From positions 62,001 to 126,000 of the forward strand of contig CAWJRO010000018.1 of the NCBI GenBank assembly GCA_963845285.1: a stretch of DNA of 64,000 nt, written 5' to 3'. The translations under genes and the position numbers were made by a program. The notes under the pieces are model-generated. The model was given only the letters and a program-made list of their open reading frames with translations. It searched no databases and had not been told where the DNA came from. Below are positions 38,127-47,411 of the stretch, in pieces; position 1 is the stretch's first letter, and every line of letters begins with the position of its first letter. The stretch comes from Methanobacterium_C sp963845285 (GTDB taxonomy: Archaea; Methanobacteriota; Methanobacteria; Methanobacteriales; Methanobacteriaceae).

Positions 38127-39434
38127 TCATACTTTGGATAAAGCCTGGTCAATGTCTGCTATGATATCTTCAACATCCTCTATTCCAATTGAGAGCCTTA
38201 CTAAATCTGCTGTAACACCTGTTGATTTTTGTTCTTCTGGTGTGAGCTGTTGGTGGGTTGTGGATGCAGGGTGTATTACAAGGCTTTTTGAGTCTCCTAT
38301 GTTTGCAAGGTGAGATAATAATTCAAGACTTTCTATGAATGTTATACCTGCTTCTAATCCTCCTTTGATACCGAAACTAATCAATCCTCCGTAACCGCCT
38401 TTGAGGTATTTGGTTGCTAGTTCATGGCTTGGGTCATCTTCAAGTCCGGGATAGTAAACCCATTCAACTTTTGGGTGCTTTTTAAGGTGTTTTGCAACTA
38501 TCAATGCATTTTCAGAGTGTTTTTCCATCCTTATTTTAAGGGTCTCTAATCCCTGCAGGAATAGGAATGAATGGAACGGGCTTAGTGCTGGTCCTAAATC
38601 TCTTAAAAGCAGGACTCTTGCCCTCATTGCGAATGCAATATTGCCGGCTCCATGAACGTCACCGAATGCATCCCAATATACTAATCCGTTATAACTTGGA
38701 TCAGGTTCTGTAAACTCGGGGAAGTTTCCATTATTCCAGTTGAATTTTCCAGAATCCACAATTACTCCCCCAATTGATGTTCCGTGTCCTCCAATGTACT
38801 TGGTTGCGGAATGTACCACAACATCTGCACCATTTTTTATTGGCCTTGCAAGTCCTACAGCAGAGGTGTTGTCCACTATGAGTGGTATTCCTGCTTCATG
38901 GGCTATTTCAGCCAGTTTTTCGAAATCTGGGACATCTATTTTAGGGTTTCCAATGGATTCAACATATATGGCTTTGGTTTTTTCGTCAATAGCCTCTTTA
39001 AATTCCTCTGGTTTTCTAGAATTCACGAATTTTACTGTACGTCCCAACCTTGGGAATGTGTAATTAAACTGCTCGTAGGTTCCTCCGTAAAGGTTGTCTC
39101 CGGATACTATATTATCTCCAAGTTGGGTTACGTTCAAAACTGCAAGGAATATTGCTGAAAGTCCGGAAGAAACTGAAACTGCTGCATTTCCTCCTTCTAT
39201 TGCAGCTATCCTTTTCTCGAATGCATCGTTGGTTGGGTTCATGATCCTGCTGTATATGTTTCCGAACTCTTTAAGCCCGAAAAGGTTTGCAGCCTGTTTG
39301 GTATCTTTAAATACGTATGATGATGTTTGGTAAATTGGAACTGCTCTGGATCCTGTTGTTGGATCTGGTTCTTCCTGTCCTGCGTGCAGTCCAATTGTGC
39401 TTAAACCATATTCTTTTTTCTTTTCTTCACTCAT
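38127..39434 (-). CDS. metY: MetY, O-acetylhomoserine sulfhydrylase
   Basis: A 435-residue PF01053 PLP enzyme: IGLHAGQEEPDPTTGSRAVP, the PLP lysine in VVHSATKYIGGHGTS, and a long form typical of MetY. It makes homocysteine from O-acetylhomoserine and sulfide, following MetX. The last 22 coding bases (GACCAGGCTTTATCCAAAGTAT) are repeated just beyond the stop. A full palindromic operator sits 250 bases upstream beside a minus-strand TATA-like box, implying a long leader. Confidence 0.94.
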   Translation of the reverse strand: MSEEKKKEYGLSTIGLHAGQEEPDPTTGSRAVPIYQTSSYVFKDTKQAANLFGLKEFGNIYSRIMNPTNDAFEKRIAAIEGGNAAVSVSSGLSAIFLAVLNVTQLGDNIVSGDNLYGGTYEQFNYTFPRLGRTVKFVNSRKPEEFKEAIDEKTKAIYVESIGNPKIDVPDFEKLAEIAHEAGIPLIVDNTSAVGLARPIKNGADVVVHSATKYIGGHGTSIGGVIVDSGKFNWNNGNFPEFTEPDPSYNGLVYWDAFGDVHGAGNIAFAMRARVLLLRDLGPALSPFHSFLFLQGLETLKIRMEKHSENALIVAKHLKKHPKVEWVYYPGLEDDPSHELATKYLKGGYGGLISFGIKGGLEAGITFIESLELLSHLANIGDSKSLVIHPASTTHQQLTPEEQKSTGVTADLVRLSIGIEDVEDIIADIDQALSKV

Positions 39435-39682
39435 TTTAATTACTCCTTTGAATTTTGGGTTTATTTATTTATTCCATTTCTATTCTACTTTATATTCTAC
39501 TTTATATTCCCTAATCAGTCTTTTTTTTATTCTTATATTTTTATAAAACTAAATTGGTCTTTATAAGAAATTTACAATCTAAAATCCTGTTTACGGGATT
39601 TAATTTAATTTTCTGAGGTGTTCTGAACCTAATGCTATTTTGTGAGGGTAGTATATATGAAATTAGTCCACCTCATGAAAAT

Positions 39683-39696
39683 ATAACAATTGTTAT
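39683..39696. promoter_or_regulatory. Putative sulfur-regulon operator, site 3 (metY)
   Basis: Perfect ATAACAATTGTTAT. On the minus strand it is directly preceded by TATAAAAAT, so it would lie at a promoter reading toward metY with a leader of about 235 bases. Confidence 0.65.
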
Positions 39697-39880
39697 ATTT
39701 TTATACTATTTAAGTTTTACCATATTTGCCCTTTAAATATCCCATAAAATGATATAATAAATGGAATTAATTGGCAGAAAATATGGTAATTGCATACATC
39801 TACTGATAAATCAAAAATATATTTTGATAAACCAATCAATATATTATACAATAAGTTTTCTTCAACACAACATTTATATT

Positions 39881-39894
39881 TTAACAATTGTTAT
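39881..39894. promoter_or_regulatory. Putative sulfur-regulon operator, site 4
   Basis: TTAACAATTGTTAT (one mismatch to the palindrome) follows the TATA-like TTTATATT and ends 19 bases before the ATG of the FMN-binding protein gene. Confidence 0.65.
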
Positions 39895-39913
39895 AATAAA
39901 CTTAGGTGATAAA

Positions 39914-40309
39914 ATGAACATGACAAAAGAAATGATGGAAGCTGTAGAAAAGGATCTTGTATTCGTTGCAACAGCAAATGAAGATGGAGTTCCAAATGTT
40001 GTTCCAATAGGATTTGCAAGACCATTAGATGATGAAACAATTTTAATTGCTGATAATTACATGAACAAGACCAGGAAAAACCTTGAAAACAATCCAAAAA
40101 TTTCTATAGTTGTTAAAGATGCAATGAAGTGTCCATACCAGTTCAAGGGTAAGGTCGAAATATTTGAATCTGGTAAGTACTTTGATACGGTTACTGAATG
40201 GGGACAAAATGCCATGACCAAACTCACACCAAAGGCTGCCATCCTCATGAAAGTTGAAGAGATATATTCTATACAGCCGGGTCCAGAAGCTGGAAAAAAA
40301 ATTGAATGA
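39914..40309 (+). CDS. FMN-binding split-barrel protein (pyridoxamine-phosphate-oxidase-like)
   Basis: A 131-residue split-barrel flavoprotein (LVFVATANEDGVPNVVPIGF, then NYMNKTRKNLENNPKISIVV). The ATG at 39914 is preceded by TAGGTGAT, and an operator overlaps its promoter. Such small archaeal proteins bind FMN or F420 and reduce unknown substrates. Shared control with metY, tRNA-Cys and the Hdr-like cluster suggests a sulfur-linked redox role, an inference from regulation only. Confidence 0.82.
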   Translation: MNMTKEMMEAVEKDLVFVATANEDGVPNVVPIGFARPLDDETILIADNYMNKTRKNLENNPKISIVVKDAMKCPYQFKGKVEIFESGKYFDTVTEWGQNAMTKLTPKAAILMKVEEIYSIQPGPEAGKKIE

Positions 40310-40507
40310 TAAGTTCAATTTAACTTTGAATATTAACAAAAAAAATTCGTTGCTTAAATTTTTATTTTTTATTTTTAAGCAATTTTAGCCATTTAAAAGT
40401 TTTCAAGTAATTTTAAAATGGGTATTTACCGAAAAATATATTTTAAAGAATTTATAATAAAATTAAGTATCGGAAAAAACTTTAAATATCATGCGCAAAG
40501 TATTTAT

Positions 40508-40521
40508 ATAACAATTGTTAA
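40508..40521. promoter_or_regulatory. Putative sulfur-regulon operator, site 5 (tRNA-Cys)
   Basis: ATAACAATTGTTAA (one mismatch) overlaps TTTATATA, a TATA-like box 55-70 bases before the tRNA-Cys gene. A related sequence ATAACAATTATAAC lies at about 40708 before cysS. Confidence 0.65.
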
Positions 40522-40575
40522 TGTAGTTAGTGCGAGGCACAATGCAATTTTGCATGCCTTTTCACTGACTTTTTT

Positions 40576-40648
<73 letters not shown>

Positions 40649-40775
40649 ATATTATTTTATAAAAATTAACGAATTAAAACAGTTAACTTGAACATCAAAT
40701 TAGCACTATAACAATTATAACACATATTTATAACTGAAATACATAATATTTTTAAAAATTACATCGGGAATGTTT

Positions 40776-42206
40776 ATGATTAAAGTATACAACACCATGA
40801 CCCGTAGAAAGGAACTGTTTAAACCCATGCATGGAAGCAAGGTTAAATTGTTTGTATGCGGACCAACTGTTTATGATAATTCACATATAGGTCATGCAAG
40901 GACCTATATTTCTTTTGATCTCATTGCAAGGTACCTGAAATACAGAGGTTTCACTGTTTTTTACATGCAGAATATAACTGATGTTGACGATAAGATCTTA
41001 AAACGAGCAGCAGAAGTTGGAACAGAACCTTTAGCTCTTGCAAGAAAATTTGAAAAGAAATATCTTGAAGATATGAAGGCCCTTGGTGTTGAAAATGTTA
41101 ACATCTATGCCAGGGCAACAGAACACATTCCTGAAATCATAGAACAGATTAAAGTCCTGCTTGAAAAAGGATTTGCATACGAAACAGATAAAGGAGTTTA
41201 TTTTGATGAGAGTAAATCTCCAGACTTTGGAAAGCTTTCAAACCGCAATATAGAGGATCTTACAGTTCACAGGATAGGTCCTGACAGTGCCAAAAGAAAC
41301 CCTGGAGACTTCGCACTCTGGAAAAAAAGGGATGAAAACTCTGAAGGTGAACATGCAAATGAGAAACTGGCATGGAACTCACCATGGGGGCGTGGAAGGC
41401 CGGGTTGGCACATAGAAGATACAGCCATAACTGAAACATACTTCGGACCGCAGTACGATATACACGGTGGAGGTCTTGACCTTATATTCCCGCACCACGA
41501 AGCAGAAATAGCCCAAATGGAAGCTGCTTCTGGTCAAAAACCTATGGTGCACTACTGGATGCACACAGGATTCCTCAATGTCAAGGGAGAAAAGATGTCC
41601 AAATCCCTTGGAAACTTCATCACAATAAAAGAGCTGATGAAAGAGTATGATCCAGATGTCTTCAGGTTCTTTGTTCTTTCAACACACTACCGAAGTCTGA
41701 TTGATTTCAGCGGTGAAATACTTGAACAGTCCAAAAGGAGTCTTCAGAGAATATACAAGTTTATGGAGACAATAAATGGACTTTTAGATGATGCTAATGG
41801 GACCATTAAAGAATCCCTTGAAAACGATTTCCAGTACCTTGAAAAACTTTCCGATGCTAAAGAAGAGTTTTTAGATGCTATGGATAATGATTTCAATTCA
41901 CCGTTTGCATTGTCCTCACTTTTTGACCTTATAAGGGATGTTAACCGTGACATAAATGATGAAAACATTTCTAAAACCTCTTTAAGAAAAATAAAAAGTC
42001 TTATAGATGAATTTGGAGATATTTTAGGATTTAACTTTTCATTAAAAGATTCAAGTAATGGTAAAAAAGATCTTCAAGATGATCTAACAGAGATCTTAGT
42101 TGATGTAAGACAGAAACTCCGTGATAAAAAAGAATGGGATCTTGCAGATGAAATAAGGGCTAAATTAAGAGAGTTGGATATTATTCTGGAGGATAAATCA
42201 ACGTAG
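40776..42206 (+). CDS. cysS: CysRS, cysteinyl-tRNA synthetase
   Basis: A class I synthetase of about 476 residues: zinc/active-site FVCGPTVYDNSHIGHART near the start, GGLDLIFPHHEAEIAQ, and the KMSKS loop GEKMSKSLGNF. It charges the tRNA-Cys encoded just upstream. I favour the ATG at 40776, which has CGGGA upstream at good spacing; ATG 40770 is too close. A half-operator lies 60-70 bases before it. Some methanogens lack CysRS and use SepRS/SepCysS instead. Confidence 0.95.
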   Translation: MIKVYNTMTRRKELFKPMHGSKVKLFVCGPTVYDNSHIGHARTYISFDLIARYLKYRGFTVFYMQNITDVDDKILKRAAEVGTEPLALARKFEKKYLEDMKALGVENVNIYARATEHIPEIIEQIKVLLEKGFAYETDKGVYFDESKSPDFGKLSNRNIEDLTVHRIGPDSAKRNPGDFALWKKRDENSEGEHANEKLAWNSPWGRGRPGWHIEDTAITETYFGPQYDIHGGGLDLIFPHHEAEIAQMEAASGQKPMVHYWMHTGFLNVKGEKMSKSLGNFITIKELMKEYDPDVFRFFVLSTHYRSLIDFSGEILEQSKRSLQRIYKFMETINGLLDDANGTIKESLENDFQYLEKLSDAKEEFLDAMDNDFNSPFALSSLFDLIRDVNRDINDENISKTSLRKIKSLIDEFGDILGFNFSLKDSSNGKKDLQDDLTEILVDVRQKLRDKKEWDLADEIRAKLRELDIILEDKST

Positions 42207-42391
42207 TAGAACATGAATCATGGTAACAGAATATAAATCGAGATAATGGAAAAATCAGTTAGATCAGGTTTGTAATTTTAAATTAGACGTTTAAATGGTA
42301 ACTAAATAAACATAGGTAAATATTCAATAATTTTTTATTTTCTGATAATTAGGAAAGTTTTAAAGAACCAATAGATTTATAAATAATTATC

Positions 42392-42405
42392 ATAACAATT
42401 GTTAT
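42392..42405. promoter_or_regulatory. Putative sulfur-regulon operator, site 6
   Basis: Perfect ATAACAATTGTTAT shortly after the TATA-like TTTATAAAT, about 235 bases before the flavoprotein gene that leads the E1/Hdr-like cluster. The remaining spacer (42207-42639) shows no gene. Confidence 0.68.
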
Positions 42406-42639
42406 ATTAAATGATCTTTGAATTTGGTGAAGTCATATTAAATCTTCATAATAATAAAAAAATTTAATATGAAATTTATTAATTGATATGGAATTAAATT
42501 TTGATTTTAATCTTTAAAACGCAAATCTGGTGTTTATGTAACTTAATTTAAATTCTAAAAAAATCCATAAAACTTTCTAAAATTAGAATTACTTTAAAAT
42601 AACATTTAAAATTTCAAAAAAAATCTTAAAGTGAAAACC

Positions 42640-44121
42640 ATGATCTATGACGTCCTAATTGTTGGAACAGGTGCTGGTGGGGCACCTTTGGCAAGAGAAC
42701 TCTCAAAAAAAGGTTTAAATATCATAATACTTGAGAAAGGTGCCTTTTACCCCAGAGGAACTGCAGTTCCCCATATCATTACTTCAAAACTATCATTAAA
42801 AGTAGAAAATGAATCTAATATCCAGGATAATCCTGATTTTACCTATGATTTTTTAGAATATCCCTCAGAAATGATGCACATTGAAGATGTGGGTGGTACA
42901 ACACCTGCATCCCTTGCAAATGCATGCTACGCCTGTACCAGTTGTTATGCAAATTCTGTAACGGCACAGTTCAAAATACACGACCTGGACCTATTTGAGG
43001 AACTTATTGAGGCAAGCAGAGATTTAAAAGTTGGCCCGCTTCCAGCAAGCCGAATGGGACCTTCAACACGTAAAATAGTTGAAGCTGGAGAAAAACTCGG
43101 CCACTTCATGGAACCAATGCCCAAGTTCATTGATTTTGATAAATGTGACGGCTGTGGATTGTGTATAACTGGCTGTAAAAAAGGTGCAAAATGGGATTCT
43201 ACTGATTTTATAAGGGAATTAATAGATTTTAATGGATCAAAAGGGTGTTCTAAGGAATTAAAATCAAAACAAGATTCTGAGGAATTAAAAGTTAACAAGT
43301 TAAAAGTTAATTCATCCAACATACAGAGTAATACTGCAGTTAATGAACCTGCAAAACATAATACGACATTAATCACTGATTTTAACGTTATTAAAGTTCT
43401 TCACGACGGCAAGAAAGTTGAAGGTGTTGAAGGTGTGGATGAAAATGGTGAGAACAAAACCTTCAAGGCCCGAAAAGTTGTGCTTTCTGCAGGGGCTTTA
43501 AACACCCCTAAAATACTTAGAAATTCAAAAATAACAAAAAATGTTGGGAAAAATCTCTTCACAGACTTATTTATAACAGTAGGTGGAATTTTAAAGGGTG
43601 CAAAACTCAACCAAGAAATCCCAATGGGTGTTAAATCCGAATTCGGCCCTTATTTTTTGTCTCCCCATTTTTCCGGCGAACTGATACCAATTTTAACTGA
43701 TAAAGGGTTTGATGTAGAACCTGATGATCTAATAGGTCTGATGGTTAAGATGGCAGATGAATCCAACGGAACGCTGCACGAAGATGGAGTTGTTGAAAAA
43801 ATATTCACAGAGAGGGATATAAATTTATTGAAGGAAGGATACTGCAAAGCTGTTCAAATACTCAGAGAAATCGGGGTTGACCCTCAATCAATAACCTCAA
43901 CACCTATAAGAGGCGCGCATCCAGGTGGAACAGCTGCAATAGGTAAAGTGGTTGATGAAAACTTTGAAACATGTGTAAAAGGACTCTTTGTGGCCGATGC
44001 AAGTGTCATACCCCAGGCACCTGGAAGGCCTCCAATACTCACAATAACTGCCATTGCAAAAAGACTTTCAAAAATTATTTCAAAGGATTTTGAAAGGTGT
44101 GAAAAGGTTGTGAATGACTAA
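42640..44121 (+). CDS. GMC-type FAD oxidoreductase with built-in [4Fe-4S] motif
   Basis: About 493 residues. FAD motif GTGAGG at 9-14; an unusual CYACTSC at 96-102; a ferredoxin-like CDGCGLCITGC at 169-179; a low-complexity Lys/Ser/Asn insertion (about 190-240); and a GMC C-terminal domain HPGGTAAIGKVV ... DASVIPQAPGRPP. It could pass electrons between a flavin substrate site and an iron-sulfur partner such as the Hdr-like proteins encoded downstream. The substrate is unknown. A GTG at 42631 is an alternative start. It leads the cluster 42640-49745. Confidence 0.8.
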   Translation: MIYDVLIVGTGAGGAPLARELSKKGLNIIILEKGAFYPRGTAVPHIITSKLSLKVENESNIQDNPDFTYDFLEYPSEMMHIEDVGGTTPASLANACYACTSCYANSVTAQFKIHDLDLFEELIEASRDLKVGPLPASRMGPSTRKIVEAGEKLGHFMEPMPKFIDFDKCDGCGLCITGCKKGAKWDSTDFIRELIDFNGSKGCSKELKSKQDSEELKVNKLKVNSSNIQSNTAVNEPAKHNTTLITDFNVIKVLHDGKKVEGVEGVDENGENKTFKARKVVLSAGALNTPKILRNSKITKNVGKNLFTDLFITVGGILKGAKLNQEIPMGVKSEFGPYFLSPHFSGELIPILTDKGFDVEPDDLIGLMVKMADESNGTLHEDGVVEKIFTERDINLLKEGYCKAVQILREIGVDPQSITSTPIRGAHPGGTAAIGKVVDENFETCVKGLFVADASVIPQAPGRPPILTITAIAKRLSKIISKDFERCEKVVND

Positions 44122-44263
44122 AAATAATTAAATAACTGGAATTATCCATAAAATTAAAAAATTTAACTTAAGTTTGATATGAATGTTTAAAGTTGGATTT
44201 ACAGGTAATTTTAGTAAATTACCTGTGCATTTAACTGATTAAAGATTTTACAGAGATGTAAAC

Positions 44264-45280
44264 ATGCAGAGCAGGTACTCAAGACAAATAATATTACAAA
44301 ATATCAAAGAAGAAGGTCAAAAAAAGCTTTTAAGCAGTAGTGTAGCAATAGTTGGGTGTGGAGCCATTGGAACAGTTGTTGCAAACAATCTTGCAAGAGC
44401 TGGAGTTGGCAAAATATCAATAATAGACAGGGATTTTGTAGAATTGAACAACCTTCAAAGACAGCTGCTTTTTGACGAAAACGATGTGGGAGCACCTAAA
44501 GCTGTGGCTGCGGCAGAAAAGATTAATGCAATAAACTCTGAGATTGAGGCAGATCCTGTTGTAAAGGACTTAAACTATAGTAATGTTGAAGAACTTTTAA
44601 AAGGATTTGATCTGGTACTTGACGGTACAGACAACATACAGACCCGGATGCTTGTAAATGATGTCTGTGTTAAAAATGGAATTCCATGGATATACACAGG
44701 GGCAATTGGAACCTCAGGAATGATGATGAATATTCTGCCAGGCAAAGTATGTCTTAGATGTCTTTACCCTGGCGTTCCAAAACCAGGTTCACTTCCAACA
44801 TGCGACACCATGGGAGTTTTAAACACAGCAACCTCAATCATGGGTTCTATGGAGAGCACAGAAGCCATAAAAATAATCTTGGGTGAGTACGATGGAGATG
44901 AAAAGACATCAAGTACTTTAGTTGTATATGATGCTTGGAATCACTCTTTAGACAACATACTTGTGAAGAAAAATGATAAATGCAAATGTTGTGTTGAGAA
45001 AGACTTTGATTACCTGATTTCTGATGAAAGAGAGATTATAACATCATTATGTGGAAGAAACGCAGTACAGATAACGCCTGCAGACCCTAAAGAGCTTTCA
45101 TTGAAGAAGTTAGCAGATAATCTTGAAAAATTGGGTAGTGTTAAATGTACAGATTTCATCATGCTCTTCAAAACAGATGAGATCGAAATATCATTATTTA
45201 AGGATGGAAGGGCAATAATAAAAGGCACCAATGATGAAAAAGTTGCAAGATCAATCTATGCGAGGTACATAGGAACATGA
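44264..45280 (+). CDS. E1-like ThiF/MoeB/HesA-family adenylyltransferase
   Basis: A 338-residue protein with the nucleotide-binding GCGAIG at 31-36, DRDFVELNNLQRQ, DGTDNIQTR, zinc ligands CLRC and CKCC, and a candidate catalytic Cys in LPTCDTMGVLN. A C-terminal extension of about 85 residues follows. E1-like enzymes adenylate the GG end of ThiS/MoaD-type carriers; the carrier at 11701 shares the same putative operator. It overlaps the HdrC-like gene by 4 bases (ATGA), so it is coupled to the Hdr-like cluster, an unusual association. Confidence 0.88.
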   Translation: MQSRYSRQIILQNIKEEGQKKLLSSSVAIVGCGAIGTVVANNLARAGVGKISIIDRDFVELNNLQRQLLFDENDVGAPKAVAAAEKINAINSEIEADPVVKDLNYSNVEELLKGFDLVLDGTDNIQTRMLVNDVCVKNGIPWIYTGAIGTSGMMMNILPGKVCLRCLYPGVPKPGSLPTCDTMGVLNTATSIMGSMESTEAIKIILGEYDGDEKTSSTLVVYDAWNHSLDNILVKKNDKCKCCVEKDFDYLISDEREIITSLCGRNAVQITPADPKELSLKKLADNLEKLGSVKCTDFIMLFKTDEIEISLFKDGRAIIKGTNDEKVARSIYARYIGT

Positions 45281-45918
45281 ATATTATCAAACTCGAAAGA
45301 GAACAAAAAAAAGAGTCTTCAGATCTGGCCCACCAGGTTTTAAATAATTTAAAGGCATCTCCAGACTTGGGATTATTTAAATGTGTTCAGTGTGGTATGT
45401 GCACATCCATATGTCCAGCAGCCCGGCACAGTGATTATGATCCAAGGAAAATGGTTAAAAGAGTCCTTGAAAATGACCTGAGCGTTGTATCTGACGATAA
45501 AATATGGAACTGCTTCTACTGCTACACCTGCCACAGTATATGCCCTTCAGGAAACAGTGCATCTGAAGTAAATCAGATTTTGAGGCAGAAAGCAATTAAA
45601 GAAGGACACGGAATTAGGAAAATAACGTCGTTTGTAACTTATGGAGACAGTTTCCTGGAATTTGGAATAGGATCAATACCCAACGATTTCTTTGACACCC
45701 TAATAAAGGATTTTGGGATGGAATATCTGGATTTGAAGGTGAATCTTGATGATATACGTTCTGATCTCGGACTCGGGAATTATATATTAACTGGAAACTC
45801 TATTAAAGAAGTTGGAGATATATTAAAGGGAACTGGATTTAAAGATAGGCTTGAGAAGATAAGGGAATGTAAAAATAAGGATTCAAAGTCATCTAAAGAT
45901 AAAAAGGATAATAAATGA
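45277..45918 (+). CDS. HdrC-like iron-sulfur subunit
   Basis: A 213-residue protein with two [4Fe-4S] motifs, CVQCGMCTSICP and CFYCYTCHSICP, and the DPRKMVKRVL helix typical of HdrC. In heterodisulfide reductase HdrC passes electrons from HdrA to HdrB. The C-terminal 80 residues are poorly conserved and lysine-rich. The start overlaps the E1-like gene, and HdrB- and HdrA-like genes follow. Confidence 0.85.
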   Translation: MNIIKLEREQKKESSDLAHQVLNNLKASPDLGLFKCVQCGMCTSICPAARHSDYDPRKMVKRVLENDLSVVSDDKIWNCFYCYTCHSICPSGNSASEVNQILRQKAIKEGHGIRKITSFVTYGDSFLEFGIGSIPNDFFDTLIKDFGMEYLDLKVNLDDIRSDLGLGNYILTGNSIKEVGDILKGTGFKDRLEKIRECKNKDSKSSKDKKDNK

Positions 45919-46230
45919 GTTATTTATAAGTTAAAATGAGTTCTAAAAATAATTAATTATGGATTCTAAATGGTTAATTCATAAATTTTAAATAGTTGAT
46001 TCTGAAAGTTAAATGATCAATTTAAAATAACAAATTTAAAATAATAATGAAATTTCATGATTTAAGTGAATGTAAATTGATTCGTCAAAGGTAATTGATT
46101 TATTAGATCAAAGGTCAAATATTAAAATTCTAAATTTAATCAGTTATTTATGTAAAATCACTTAATGTAAAATTTCAGATCAATATAAAAAATTAATATA
46201 ATCAATCTATAACTAACTTAAAGATAAGAG
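45919..46230. other. AT-rich spacer inside the Hdr-like cluster
   Basis: Short degenerate words (TTAATTCATAAATTT, AAATTTAAAATAA) recur, with no gene. There is no operator palindrome here, so the HdrB-like gene may be read through from upstream. Confidence 0.35.
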
Positions 46231-47220
46231 ATGCGAAAAATGAAGAAAATACCCGATAAGGAAATTTTACTCTTCAAAAGTTGTCTTGTGAATGTGGAAT
46301 ATCCTGGTATTGAATCATCCACACGCTACATATTCGACAAATTGGGCGTGGACTACCATGTTGACGATAGACAGTCATGCTGTACAGGCCTAGGCCATTA
46401 CTACGACCTTTTTGACCAACTTTCAACCACAGCACTTGCAGCCCGTAACTTCCACATAGCAGAGGAAACAAAGCACCAGAACATAGCTGTGATGTGTGCA
46501 ACCTGCTACGCAATTTTGAAAAAATCTGCAGACATACTCAACGAGAATGAAGATGCACGAAATGAAATAAATGGCATCTTAAAAGATTCCGGACTTGAAG
46601 AAATGGAATATGAAGAAGGAAGTGTTGATCCCCGCTTGAACATATTCCATGTTGCGGAAATTTTATTTAACAAGAAAGAAGAAATTTCTCCCCTTGTTAA
46701 GGTGGATTTCTCACAGTTTAAAGTGGCATCTCACCATGCATGCCACTACTGTAAGGTGCATTACAAAGACACGATAAAAGGTGTGAGAGACCCGACCCTT
46801 ATAGATGGACTTGCAAAGGCATGTGGGGTTGATACAATAGGATGGTATGACCATAAAAGGGTCACATGCGGTGCAGGATTCAGACAGAGATTCACAAACA
46901 AGGATCTATCACTTTCAGTCACAGCAGAAAAACTCCAGACACTACAAGACAAAGGGGTGGATATATTACTCCATATGTGCCCGAACTGCCAGATGCAGTT
47001 TGACCGTTACCAACCCTACATTGAAAAGGAGCTTGGAACTGAGTTAAACATTTTTCACCTGAACATTTCCCAGTTCATTGCACTGGCATTTGGAGCCGAC
47101 CCTTACAAAGTGGTGGGTGTCCAGACACACACAGTTCCATTGGAACCGCTACTTAAAAAATTAAACATACCAGTTAATCAAAAGGAAAATAATAAAGAAG
47201 ATTTAAAATTACGACAATAA
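46231..47220 (+). CDS. HdrB-like subunit with one incomplete cluster site
   Basis: A 329-residue protein with two CCG-type regions. The N-terminal site is complete: C18, C50-C51, C89 and C92. The C-terminal site has C171, C250 and C253, but the expected Cys-Cys pair reads Thr212-Cys213 (VTCGAG). Canonical HdrB holds two noncubane [4Fe-4S] clusters that cleave CoM-S-S-CoB. Loss of one ligand suggests an altered cluster and perhaps a different disulfide or sulfur substrate. An ATG at 46240 is also possible. Confidence 0.85.
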   Translation: MRKMKKIPDKEILLFKSCLVNVEYPGIESSTRYIFDKLGVDYHVDDRQSCCTGLGHYYDLFDQLSTTALAARNFHIAEETKHQNIAVMCATCYAILKKSADILNENEDARNEINGILKDSGLEEMEYEEGSVDPRLNIFHVAEILFNKKEEISPLVKVDFSQFKVASHHACHYCKVHYKDTIKGVRDPTLIDGLAKACGVDTIGWYDHKRVTCGAGFRQRFTNKDLSLSVTAEKLQTLQDKGVDILLHMCPNCQMQFDRYQPYIEKELGTELNIFHLNISQFIALAFGADPYKVVGVQTHTVPLEPLLKKLNIPVNQKENNKEDLKLRQ

Positions 47221-47411
47221 CCTTAAAAATTAGCTAAAATTATAAAAGTACTGAATAAGAGGATTACATAAAATTAATAAATAGAACTCAATCTTAAAGA
47301 TCTTTATGAAAAAATCTTTATAAAATCTTTACAACTTAAATCTTATATAAATTAAATATCAATTACTTTAAAACTTTATATTCACACATATAACTCCTTA
47401 AGAGGGATAAA

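Noticed and set aside
39761..39913. Longer N-terminus for the FMN-binding protein
   Set aside because: The segment contains the TATA-like box and operator, and ATG 39914 has the proper ribosome site.
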